Assembly: GCA_029210985.1 (NCBI GenBank)
Contig: JARGFR010000005.1
Location: 1 to 51,471, forward strand
Direction of reading: 5' to 3'
From: Spirochaetaceae bacterium
Lineage (GTDB): Bacteria > Spirochaetota > Spirochaetia > DSM-2461
DNA: 51,471 nucleotides
Position numbers and translations under genes: made by a program. Below are positions 41,831 to 49,159 of this stretch, piece after piece. Numbering within the stretch: the first letter of the stretch is position 1; every line of letters begins with the position of its first letter. The notes below the pieces were generated by a model. That model was given only the letters and a program-made list of their open reading frames with translations, had not been told where the DNA came from and did not search any database.

Positions 41831-43324
41831 TCAGAGTTTCTCCAGCCAGGCGGATACATATTCCTGCAGACCTTCGAGCTTCGCGGGTTCGACATACTGT
41901 TTATCCAGTCTGACATATCGCCCCATACCGGACACCGGTTCTCCATCCACTACGGCCTTGCCGCACAACGCGGCACCGAAACTTGTCGCCTCTTCCAGAG
42001 CTGTCAAATAGAGAGGATTCTCTGGCAGAAGCGCACCCAGCAGTGCACCATAATTCGGATTCTGCCGGAAGCCGCCTTCGATGAACACCTCCGTACCGGG
42101 TTCCAGCCCGACTCTTTCGAGAGCAACCTGGGTCTGTATGGCCAACGAAAGGTTGGCCAGGGCGAAACCGCTCCTGTAGTCTTCGAAGGCCTTGGGCCAT
42201 CGTCGTCCCGAAGTGATATCGTCGACGGAATACTCCTCTTCCTCATCGATCACCCGGGCGATGGAATCGGGAAACTGGCCGGTTCCCGGCAGCATGGTGG
42301 GCAGAATGAAGGTTTGCGGCTCGGCCAGGATATCCGAATACACGGCCGGATCGTAGTCCGGCCACTCCCGCCGGCTGTGATGGGCCATGATGGCCTCGGT
42401 GTAGATTTCGTATTCCTGTCCGCCCATGAGGATGGATGTCTTCACCGGGTGTCCCTCATAAGAGAGGTTGTAGAAGATCATCTTGCCGAGCTCGTCGTCC
42501 TTGAAAGACACTTTATCCACTGGGTGCATGGCGACGCACCACGTGCCGGTGGAATTCAGCACAAAATCTTTGTCCTGGGTAATCAGGTATGGGATGAGAG
42601 ACGAGTTGGAGTCATGAATCCCGAGGGTGACTTTCGTGGAGGCATCCAGGCCGGTTCTCTTCGCCACGTCGTCGGTGATGGTGCCTAATTCGGATTCGGG
42701 TTTCTCTGGCTTTTTCGGGAGCATATTCCGGATCCCGAGAATATCGGCGACATCCGACCAATCATGTTTCTCGTAATTCCAGAGATAGCTGTGACAGCCC
42801 GTATAGGTGATGTCCGCCGCAGCTTTGCCGGTGAGTCGATAGCCGAAATACTGGGGATAGAAAAGTATGTGCTTCGTCCTGGAAAACTCTTGAGGCCAGC
42901 GTTCTTTGGAATACCAAAGAAGCTTGCCGATATTGATCAGCGGCAGTATTTCGGCGGTGGCGGTGCGGGCCTGTGCATCGCTGCGATCACCAACCGCTGC
43001 CCAGAAACGCTCATGAACATCATTGGGAACGTCATTCGTGTAGGCCAGTGGCGGCACACTGGGCAAACCTTGCTCGTCCACACAGACAAGGGTGGCGCCG
43101 TGAGTCGTGACGGAAATGGATTGGATGGGATATTCCGAACTCAGCTCTTTGAGCTGTTCAAGGAACCATTCTACGACGGTATCGACATCTTCGATATCCA
43201 GACCGTCTTGCTCAACAGTTCCGATTTTACGTTTTCGAACGGCCAGAGGCTGCATGGCATCATCATAGATGGCGACCTTTTTGTTGGTTTTTCCTATATC
43301 CAATACCGCGACGGCGTAGTCCAT
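41831..43324 (-). CDS. FGGY-family carbohydrate kinase (fuculokinase/rhamnulokinase-like)
   Basis: The 497-residue kinase has the FGGY N-terminal phosphate motif AVLDIGKTNKKVAIYD, the THGATLVCVDEQG segment, a mid-domain HDSNSSLIPYL, and a C-terminal substrate/ATP lobe (FIEGGFRQNPNYGALLGALLP). It should phosphorylate a ketose from the upstream isomerase; fuculose- or rhamnulose-type specificity is likely but not provable. GGGAG six bases upstream fixes the ATG at 43324. It is the last gene of the sugar operon. Confidence 0.85.
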   Translation of the reverse strand: MDYAVAVLDIGKTNKKVAIYDDAMQPLAVRKRKIGTVEQDGLDIEDVDTVVEWFLEQLKELSSEYPIQSISVTTHGATLVCVDEQGLPSVPPLAYTNDVPNDVHERFWAAVGDRSDAQARTATAEILPLINIGKLLWYSKERWPQEFSRTKHILFYPQYFGYRLTGKAAADITYTGCHSYLWNYEKHDWSDVADILGIRNMLPKKPEKPESELGTITDDVAKRTGLDASTKVTLGIHDSNSSLIPYLITQDKDFVLNSTGTWCVAMHPVDKVSFKDDELGKMIFYNLSYEGHPVKTSILMGGQEYEIYTEAIMAHHSRREWPDYDPAVYSDILAEPQTFILPTMLPGTGQFPDSIARVIDEEEEYSVDDITSGRRWPKAFEDYRSGFALANLSLAIQTQVALERVGLEPGTEVFIEGGFRQNPNYGALLGALLPENPLYLTALEEATSFGAALCGKAVVDGEPVSGMGRYVRLDKQYVEPAKLEGLQEYVSAWLEKL

Positions 43325-43363
43325 TATCAACTCCCAAAGAATTCATTCATATAAGTACGGAAC

Positions 43364-43385
43364 CCCGGGGCGGCAGGCGCCCGGG
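43364..43385. repeat. GC-rich intergenic inverted repeat downstream of fucI
   Basis: CCCGGGGCG (43364-43372) pairs with CGCCCGGG (43378-43385) with one bulged base, in the 80-base gap between the isomerase stop and the kinase start. No T-tract follows on the minus strand. A processing or stability hairpin within the operon transcript is likely. Confidence 0.5.
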
Positions 43386-43404
43386 AACTCAACATTGAAA
43401 AAAA

Positions 43405-45207
43405 TCAGCCGTAAATCGGGCCGAAGTTGGAACAGGCCCTGAAATCGGCGCCCTCTTTATCCTGACCGAAATGGTTCCATGCCGCCGGCCGGAACACTTC
43501 CGAATCATCAACGTTGTGCATGGAAACGGGTATCCGCAGCATGGATGCCAGGGAAATCAGATCCGCACCGATATGACCGTAGCTGATGGCGCCGTGATTC
43601 GCACCCCAGGCGGCCATAACGCCGTAGACATCCTTGAAGCTCCCCTGATCGTTCAGACGCGGGGAGAACCACGTGGTGGGCCAGGTGGGATTGGTTCTGA
43701 CATCCAGTTTGTCATGCACGGCCGCGGGAATTTCCACGGTCCAGCCTTCGGCGATCTGCAAAACGGGCCCCTGGCCTTTGATCAGATTAAGTCGACTCAT
43801 GGTGACGGGCATGCCGCCCTTGGTGAGGAAGTCCGTGGAGTATCCGCCGCCCTTGAAATATCCCAGGTCGGCGGGGCAGAACTCGGTGGCCTTGACGCAA
43901 GCTTCGGCTTCGTCGGAACTGATGTCCCAGAAGGGCTTGATGGCAGGCTTTCCGTTGATGCTCTGTTCGCCGGTACCGTCCAGACATGTGGAGCCGGAGT
44001 TGATGAGGTGGATCAGACCGCCCGATGCCTGACCGGTGAGCTTGTGTCCGGTGACGCGCTCGACGGCTTCGGGACTCCAATAAGTCCGGACATCACTGAA
44101 AATCTGGGCGGTGTTGGTCAGCAAATTGCCGAAGAGCATCGAAATGCCGTTGAGGGTATCGTTCTCGGTGGCAAACACATAAGGCTGACGTATGCCGTCC
44201 CAATCGAAGCTGGTGTTGGCCATCGTCTCCATGAAGTCCCCGTTGGCCCGCCAGTCGGTCCAGTGCCGCTGACCCTGGAATCCGGCGGCGATGGCGTTAT
44301 GTCCCAGCGCTTCCTCACCGAATCCCCGTTCGGCCAATTTCGGGTTTCCGCTCATCAGATCTTTGGCGATCAGGGCCATTTTAACCGACTCATCCCACTC
44401 GGATTCTTTCGTTTCCGCATCATGCTGCACGGAAGGTTCGTTGGGATCCTGGCCCACCCTCAGATTGTCTTTCACCCAGGCACGGGCCCGTTTATATTCT
44501 TCGGGATCGAAGATTTCTTTCTCAATGCGGCGGCCGATTTCGCTCATGTCCACGTATTCGTTCCGCATTCCCAGATAATCCTGGAAGAAGGATTCATCGA
44601 CGATGCAGCCGGCAATCCCCATGGACACCGAGCCGATGGACAGATAGCTCTTGCCGCGCATCGTGGCCACGGCGATTCCGGCCCTGGCAAATCTTAAGAT
44701 TTTCTCTTTCACATCTTCGGGGACGGAAGTATCGTCGGAATCCTGAACGTCCCGGCCGTAGATACCGAATGCGGGAACCCCTTTCTGGGCATGGGCGGCC
44801 AGAACAGCGGCCAGGTAGACGGCACCGGGGCGCTCGGTTCCGTTGAATCCCCAGACGGCCTTGGGTGTGGATGGGTCCATGTCCATGGTTTCCGAACCGT
44901 AGCACCAGCACGGCGTCACCGTCAGGCTGACTCCAACCCCCTCTTTCTCGAACTTGGCATGGGCGGCGGCGGCCTCGGCCACTCCGCCGATACATGTATC
45001 GGCGATAACGCACTCCACACTGGTACCGTCGACATATTTCAGACTGCCGGAAATCAATTCGGCCGCCGCTTTCGCCATTCCCATGGTGCGTTCTTCCAGA
45101 CTCTCGCGTACGCCGCCGAGTCGGCCGTCGATGGTGGGTCGGATACCGACTTTGGGCCTGTCCCCCGCATATCGCCATTCACCGATTTTTGATGATTTGT
45201 ATGTCAT
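43405..45207 (-). CDS. fucI: L-fucose/D-arabinose isomerase family
   Basis: The 600-residue enzyme matches FucI in length and motifs: [20 protein letters not shown] near the N-terminus, [13 protein letters not shown], and [16 protein letters not shown]. The manganese ligands equivalent to E. coli Glu337, Asp361 and His528 are Glu348 (FATEND), Asp372 ([11 protein letters not shown]) and His545 ([10 protein letters not shown]). It converts an aldose of L-fucose or D-arabinose type to the ketose. TTGGAGG lies before the ATG. It lies 121 bases downstream of the dehydrogenase gene, with a 12-base palindrome in the gap. Confidence 0.92.
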   Translation of the reverse strand: MTYKSSKIGEWRYAGDRPKVGIRPTIDGRLGGVRESLEERTMGMAKAAAELISGSLKYVDGTSVECVIADTCIGGVAEAAAAHAKFEKEGVGVSLTVTPCWCYGSETMDMDPSTPKAVWGFNGTERPGAVYLAAVLAAHAQKGVPAFGIYGRDVQDSDDTSVPEDVKEKILRFARAGIAVATMRGKSYLSIGSVSMGIAGCIVDESFFQDYLGMRNEYVDMSEIGRRIEKEIFDPEEYKRARAWVKDNLRVGQDPNEPSVQHDAETKESEWDESVKMALIAKDLMSGNPKLAERGFGEEALGHNAIAAGFQGQRHWTDWRANGDFMETMANTSFDWDGIRQPYVFATENDTLNGISMLFGNLLTNTAQIFSDVRTYWSPEAVERVTGHKLTGQASGGLIHLINSGSTCLDGTGEQSINGKPAIKPFWDISSDEAEACVKATEFCPADLGYFKGGGYSTDFLTKGGMPVTMSRLNLIKGQGPVLQIAEGWTVEIPAAVHDKLDVRTNPTWPTTWFSPRLNDQGSFKDVYGVMAAWGANHGAISYGHIGADLISLASMLRIPVSMHNVDDSEVFRPAAWNHFGQDKEGADFRACSNFGPIYG

Positions 45208-45307
45208 TGATTATCCTCCAAAAAACTTATCCTTAGGCTGTATTGTGCCATGATTCGCCGCCCATTGGGCACGAATTCGTGAAGCCGGAAGCCGACGGCA
45301 TGAAACG

Positions 45308-45319
45308 CGAGGGCCCTCG
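45308..45319. repeat. 12-base perfect palindrome upstream of fucI
   Basis: CGAGGGCCCTCG lies 10 bases after the stop of the dehydrogenase gene and about 100 bases before the fucI start, in the longest intra-operon gap. A perfect palindrome with no loop is more likely a protein site than a hairpin. No promoter boxes could be assigned beside it. Confidence 0.35.
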
Positions 45320-45328
45320 GAGGTCATT

Positions 45329-46591
45329 TTAAATTCCCGGGGCATTCGCCAGAAGATAGGCCTCGGCCTCGGCATTCCAAATACAGTGGTTCCGTTTGGT
45401 AATATCGGCAAGCTTCGCCCAGAACGGGTCGGATTTGCCTTTCTCCGCGAAATCCTCGATGGCCGTCAATGGCAGATTCACATTCGTGTATATCAGCTTC
45501 TTGCCGCCGGGAATCTTCGGCAGAGTGAGCGTGGTTTCAGGAACCGAGTTCAGCCCGCCCACGTGCGTAATCATCATTGACGGGTCGATCCGCCTTTCCT
45601 TCATCATTTCCAGGGATATCTTCATGTCTTCGGTATTGCCCCCGCTGGTGCCCACGATGTGATGGAATTCATAGTGGATGTCATAGAAGTTCACCATGGC
45701 GGAAAATTCGGTGTTGGTGGGTCCGGCGAAGAAGTTCATGCAGCCGTCCTTGGCGAGGATTCGGTCGGCCTGTTCCACCACCGGAGCAACCGGGGCCATG
45801 ACGAAGACGTCGTCGAAACCCTCTGTTCCCGATTCGGCCTTGAGACTCGCAATGGGATCATCCAGCTTCGCGGTGTTGATATAGACCAGTTCAACGCCTT
45901 CCTTCTTGGCCTCGGCGATGGGGAAAAGCTCTTCCGCTCGGGTGAGCCTAATAGCGTCGATGTCGGTGACGACGAGTTTCCTGGGCTTCACATCGCCATG
46001 AAGGGCCAGATCGACGGCACCCAGTCCCATAGGACCGGCGCCGGCAAGAATAGCCATGGTTCCGTTCGGCCGAAGGCCCATCTGATGTTCATAGGTACCC
46101 TGGGGAACATGATAACTGGCCCGGAATGCACCGACGATGCAGCTCATGGGTTCCGAGAGACTGCCGTAATAGTAGGCTTCCTGATCGTAAGGCAGAAGAC
46201 AGTCCATCTCCATCACCTCATTGGGTATGACGATGTCGGTGGCCGCTCCCCCAACCCATCTGTAGCTGTAGCCGGGAGCATCCAGAGTGCCTTTGTAGTT
46301 CAGTGCCGGCTGTATGGTGAATTTCTCACCTTCGTTGTATTTGCCGGACCACTTGGAACCGACTTTCACGATCTGACCGCAGAATTCGTGTCCGATCATA
46401 ACCGGCTCGTCGGCGATATTCTCCGGCACCCGTTTATGCTCCGATCCCTGCTTGGCCGCTTTGTATGAACTCATACAAATACTGTCCGAAATGATATGAG
46501 CGAGGATTTCATCCTCTTTTATATCCGGCAGTTCGAATTCTTCGAAACGCAAATCGTCTTTCCCGTACATGCGTACCGCTGTTGTTTTCAT
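45329..46591 (-). CDS. Zinc-type alcohol dehydrogenase, SorE-like
   Basis: The 420-residue enzyme has the GroES-like N-terminal domain (ICMSSYKAAKQG, GHEFCGQIVKVG) and Rossmann domain (AILAGAGPMGLGAVDLAL, VVTDID). The four-Cys structural zinc loop is absent. The NYKGTLDAPGYSYRWVGG and EVMEMDCLLPYDQEAYYYGSL segments match, by memory, the L-sorbose-1-phosphate reductase branch. It probably oxidises or reduces a sugar, sugar phosphate or polyol with NAD(P). AAGGAG precedes the ATG. It starts 10 bases after the short-chain dehydrogenase gene. Confidence 0.85.
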   Translation of the reverse strand: MKTTAVRMYGKDDLRFEEFELPDIKEDEILAHIISDSICMSSYKAAKQGSEHKRVPENIADEPVMIGHEFCGQIVKVGSKWSGKYNEGEKFTIQPALNYKGTLDAPGYSYRWVGGAATDIVIPNEVMEMDCLLPYDQEAYYYGSLSEPMSCIVGAFRASYHVPQGTYEHQMGLRPNGTMAILAGAGPMGLGAVDLALHGDVKPRKLVVTDIDAIRLTRAEELFPIAEAKKEGVELVYINTAKLDDPIASLKAESGTEGFDDVFVMAPVAPVVEQADRILAKDGCMNFFAGPTNTEFSAMVNFYDIHYEFHHIVGTSGGNTEDMKISLEMMKERRIDPSMMITHVGGLNSVPETTLTLPKIPGGKKLIYTNVNLPLTAIEDFAEKGKSDPFWAKLADITKRNHCIWNAEAEAYLLANAPGI

Positions 46592-46601
46592 CTATAACTC
46601 C

Positions 46602-47813
46602 TTACCTAAGCATGATCTGTCCGCCAGTGACGGGGACAGCTTGTCCGGTTTCGTAATCCTGTTCTATGCAATACAAAATGGCTTTCAAAACATCAGGGCC
46701 CTCGCAGCCCCGTCCCATGGGCACCTTGGCTTCGTAGAACGCCTTCACATCAGCAATGCTTTTGGCACCCGGTACTTTCCCGGTATTCAGATATTGTATA
46801 AAGAGGCCTTTCTTGGGGTCGGACCAGAGGGGTCCGTCGAAAAAATTTCCGGGGCAAACGGCGTTCACTTTGATGCCGTATTCCACCAATTCCATGGCGA
46901 AACTCTGCACCAGGCCGATTCCCCCGAACTTTCCGCCGGCATAAGCCGCGTTCTTGTTCGAACCGGCAAGGCCGCTTTTTGAATTGATCTGAATGATGTC
47001 GGCTGTCCATGAGGGACAGGACGTCCGCTGACGAATCATCGTCGGCGAGGAGTGCTTCACCACCAGAAAGAACGCACTGTAGTTGATCTTAGTGACAAAC
47101 TCAAAATCCCGGTAGGGAAGCTCCAACACCGACCCGGCACGAAGGACGCCGGCGTTGCTCACCAGCAAATCCAGTCCGCCGGCGATATCCGCCACCGAAC
47201 CGGCCATCTTCCGAACCGAATCTTCATTGGAGACATCCACGGCCAACGAAGCGGCCCTGACCGGACCACCGGCATTGAGCTCATCGGCAAACGCCTCGGC
47301 CCCGTCGGCGTTGATATCCGCCACGATGACAAAGGCGCCCTCGTCCGCCAGACCCCGGGCTATCTCGGCTCCGAAACCCTGGGCGCCGCCGGTGACCAGG
47401 GCGATCCGGCCTCGAACGGTATCCTCACGACCCGCAGGGACTCGAACATCCAATTTCGCCGTCTCACCGCGTCTGGCCGCGTCGGCTTCGTCCCAGGTGG
47501 AGCCGGCGAAAAAGCTTCCGTATCCGGGAACCCGGACACCGCTGGGCAGGGCTCCGTCGGCATCCTTCAACGCCTGAAGAGCCTCCCGAGCCTGCTTGCC
47601 GACGACATCCTCGGCGGCACGCTCCTCGGCGGTATAGGTGCGATGATCCGAGTCGAAGGCACCGGCCGGTGCACTTCCGTGGCCGTGCCAGAGTGCTCCG
47701 GGTCCGCTGAGCGTCAGCTCCGGCAAATCGGATCGCTCATCCTTATCAAAAAGTAAAATCACCGGAGCCCGGGCGGCTTCCAGATAGGCTCCTCGTATGA
47801 CGGGAGTCAGCAT
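46602..47813 (-). CDS. Short-chain dehydrogenase with N-terminal aldolase-linker-like extension
   Basis: The C-terminal part (about 130-403) is a classical SDR: TGGAQGFGAEIARGLA, an Asp for NAD (VADIN), NAG in LLVSNAGVL, Ser in INSKSG and YxxxK in YAGGK. The first 130 residues do not belong to SDR. A VRVPGYGSFFAGSTWDEADA segment resembles the linker between the two domains of aldolase/SDR fusion enzymes. This N-terminus lacks the aldolase metal site. The preferred ATG (47813) overlaps the upstream stop (TAATG); a start at 47825 would add four residues. It probably oxidises a sugar-derived alcohol in the operon's pathway. Confidence 0.82.
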   Translation of the reverse strand: MLTPVIRGAYLEAARAPVILLFDKDERSDLPELTLSGPGALWHGHGSAPAGAFDSDHRTYTAEERAAEDVVGKQAREALQALKDADGALPSGVRVPGYGSFFAGSTWDEADAARRGETAKLDVRVPAGREDTVRGRIALVTGGAQGFGAEIARGLADEGAFVIVADINADGAEAFADELNAGGPVRAASLAVDVSNEDSVRKMAGSVADIAGGLDLLVSNAGVLRAGSVLELPYRDFEFVTKINYSAFFLVVKHSSPTMIRQRTSCPSWTADIIQINSKSGLAGSNKNAAYAGGKFGGIGLVQSFAMELVEYGIKVNAVCPGNFFDGPLWSDPKKGLFIQYLNTGKVPGAKSIADVKAFYEAKVPMGRGCEGPDVLKAILYCIEQDYETGQAVPVTGGQIMLR

Positions 47814-49159
47814 TAATCGGTCCATAAACCCTCCAATCGGGCGGCATCTTTAATCGAAACAGGTCGGGACGGATCCATTTTCCGGCCCATCCTGGCATAT
47901 ATATCTAAACGAATATCCAATGGCGCGTCGGCCAGAGGGGATTCGGCATCGAAGAGTCCGGGGCCGCCAAGAGACGCCAGATGCTCGTGAGCGATGAGCG
48001 CCCAGGTCCGGTCGTTCAGATGAATAAACTCCGGCAGAGTCACCTCGGGGCAGCGGAAGACTTGACGGGAGGAATTGATATCCACGCCGCTGATTTCCAT
48101 CAGACCGGTCTTCTCACACAGGCTTTTTACCCTGGCCAGCTGCTCTTTGGTGTTCCGGGGCGGCATATACGTCACCGCCCGAAATCCCAGTTTCGGGAGT
48201 TCGGCAAAGAGGAGGTCCAGCCAGTCGTCTTCAAATTTCTGAGCCTTCTTATCACCGGTGGGGCTCTCTCCCACATCCCCCAAATAGGGGTAGCAGGGGA
48301 TGGCCCCGACTCGATCGGCCAGAGCGGTGGCCTCTTTCACCGAGGGACATTCGGCAGCATCCGGCTGACGGAAGAAACGCGGAACCAGGGATCCTTTGAA
48401 CAGACCCAGCATATCGTAGAGGAAGTGGGGATTCGTCTCGTCGGACAACCGTTTTGTCATGATATCCGAGAGCGAAAGCCCCAGAGATGTTTTGAGAACA
48501 TTCAGGAGAGACGCACCTCGGCCGTAAGCCTCGGACATTTTCACCGCCAGAGCGTAGAGAATGTGCCGTTCGGTGATGCTTCCGCCCTCCCGACTTTTCG
48601 AAATCGGCACGACGTCGGTTTCGAATCCCAGGGTGGGCACTCCGGCATCGGCGAGGATTTCGTTGAGGATACCGACCTGTTCGGCCATGCGGCGATTTCG
48701 TGATACGCGCAGGGATGCCAGAAAGGCATCCACCTCGTCCCGTCGATGGTGGGGGATTCCATGAATCACCATATAGAGCAGTCCGTCGGAATCCGGATTG
48801 TTGATCGTTCGGCCCTCCAGAGCGGTGCCGGCGGCATCCACCCGGAGTTCGCACCCTGATGTGACGGCCATACCGATACGCTTACCGGCTTCCAGCATCT
48901 CTTCACAGCCCGAAACGGACTCATGATCGATGATGCCGGCGGCCTCAAGCCCGGACCGCCAGGCGCCGTAAGCCGCCTCGGCGGGAGTGTAGGGACTGAA
49001 GGAGTAGACCGTATGGATGTGGTTATTCACCTCACCCGATTGTTCCGGCATGAAATGCGCCGCCCGGTCGGCGGCCAGCTTCTTCTCCAGGGAGGCGAGT
49101 CGGGCAGGGGCATCGGCACCATCCAAGGCCAGGGCGGCCAGCTCTTCGGGTGTACTCAC
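47813..49159 (-). CDS. PHP-domain protein of unknown function
   Basis: The 448-residue protein contains a PHP metal-dependent phosphoesterase-like fold: His47-x-His49 ([12 protein letters not shown]), Asp78-His79 (GIIDHES), a Glu in [15 protein letters not shown] and a late [17 protein letters not shown] proteins hydrolyse phosphoesters, but the long insert (about 120-300) is unlike polymerase or histidinol-phosphatase members. It begins with GTG overlapping the E1 stop. A role as a sugar-phosphate phosphatase or metal-dependent lyase in this operon is inference. Confidence 0.75.
   Translation of the reverse strand: MSTPEELAALALDGADAPARLASLEKKLAADRAAHFMPEQSGEVNNHIHTVYSFSPYTPAEAAYGAWRSGLEAAGIIDHESVSGCEEMLEAGKRIGMAVTSGCELRVDAAGTALEGRTINNPDSDGLLYMVIHGIPHHRRDEVDAFLASLRVSRNRRMAEQVGILNEILADAGVPTLGFETDVVPISKSREGGSITERHILYALAVKMSEAYGRGASLLNVLKTSLGLSLSDIMTKRLSDETNPHFLYDMLGLFKGSLVPRFFRQPDAAECPSVKEATALADRVGAIPCYPYLGDVGESPTGDKKAQKFEDDWLDLLFAELPKLGFRAVTYMPPRNTKEQLARVKSLCEKTGLMEISGVDINSSRQVFRCPEVTLPEFIHLNDRTWALIAHEHLASLGGPGLFDAESPLADAPLDIRLDIYARMGRKMDPSRPVSIKDAARLEGLWTD

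Noticed and set aside
41450-42688. Open plus-strand frame of 412 codons opposite the regulator and kinase genes
   Set aside because: It spans two real minus-strand genes and the operator between them.
43471-44697. Open plus-strand frame of 408 codons opposite fucI
   Set aside because: Antisense to an intact isomerase with its metal ligands; no motif, SD or family resemblance.
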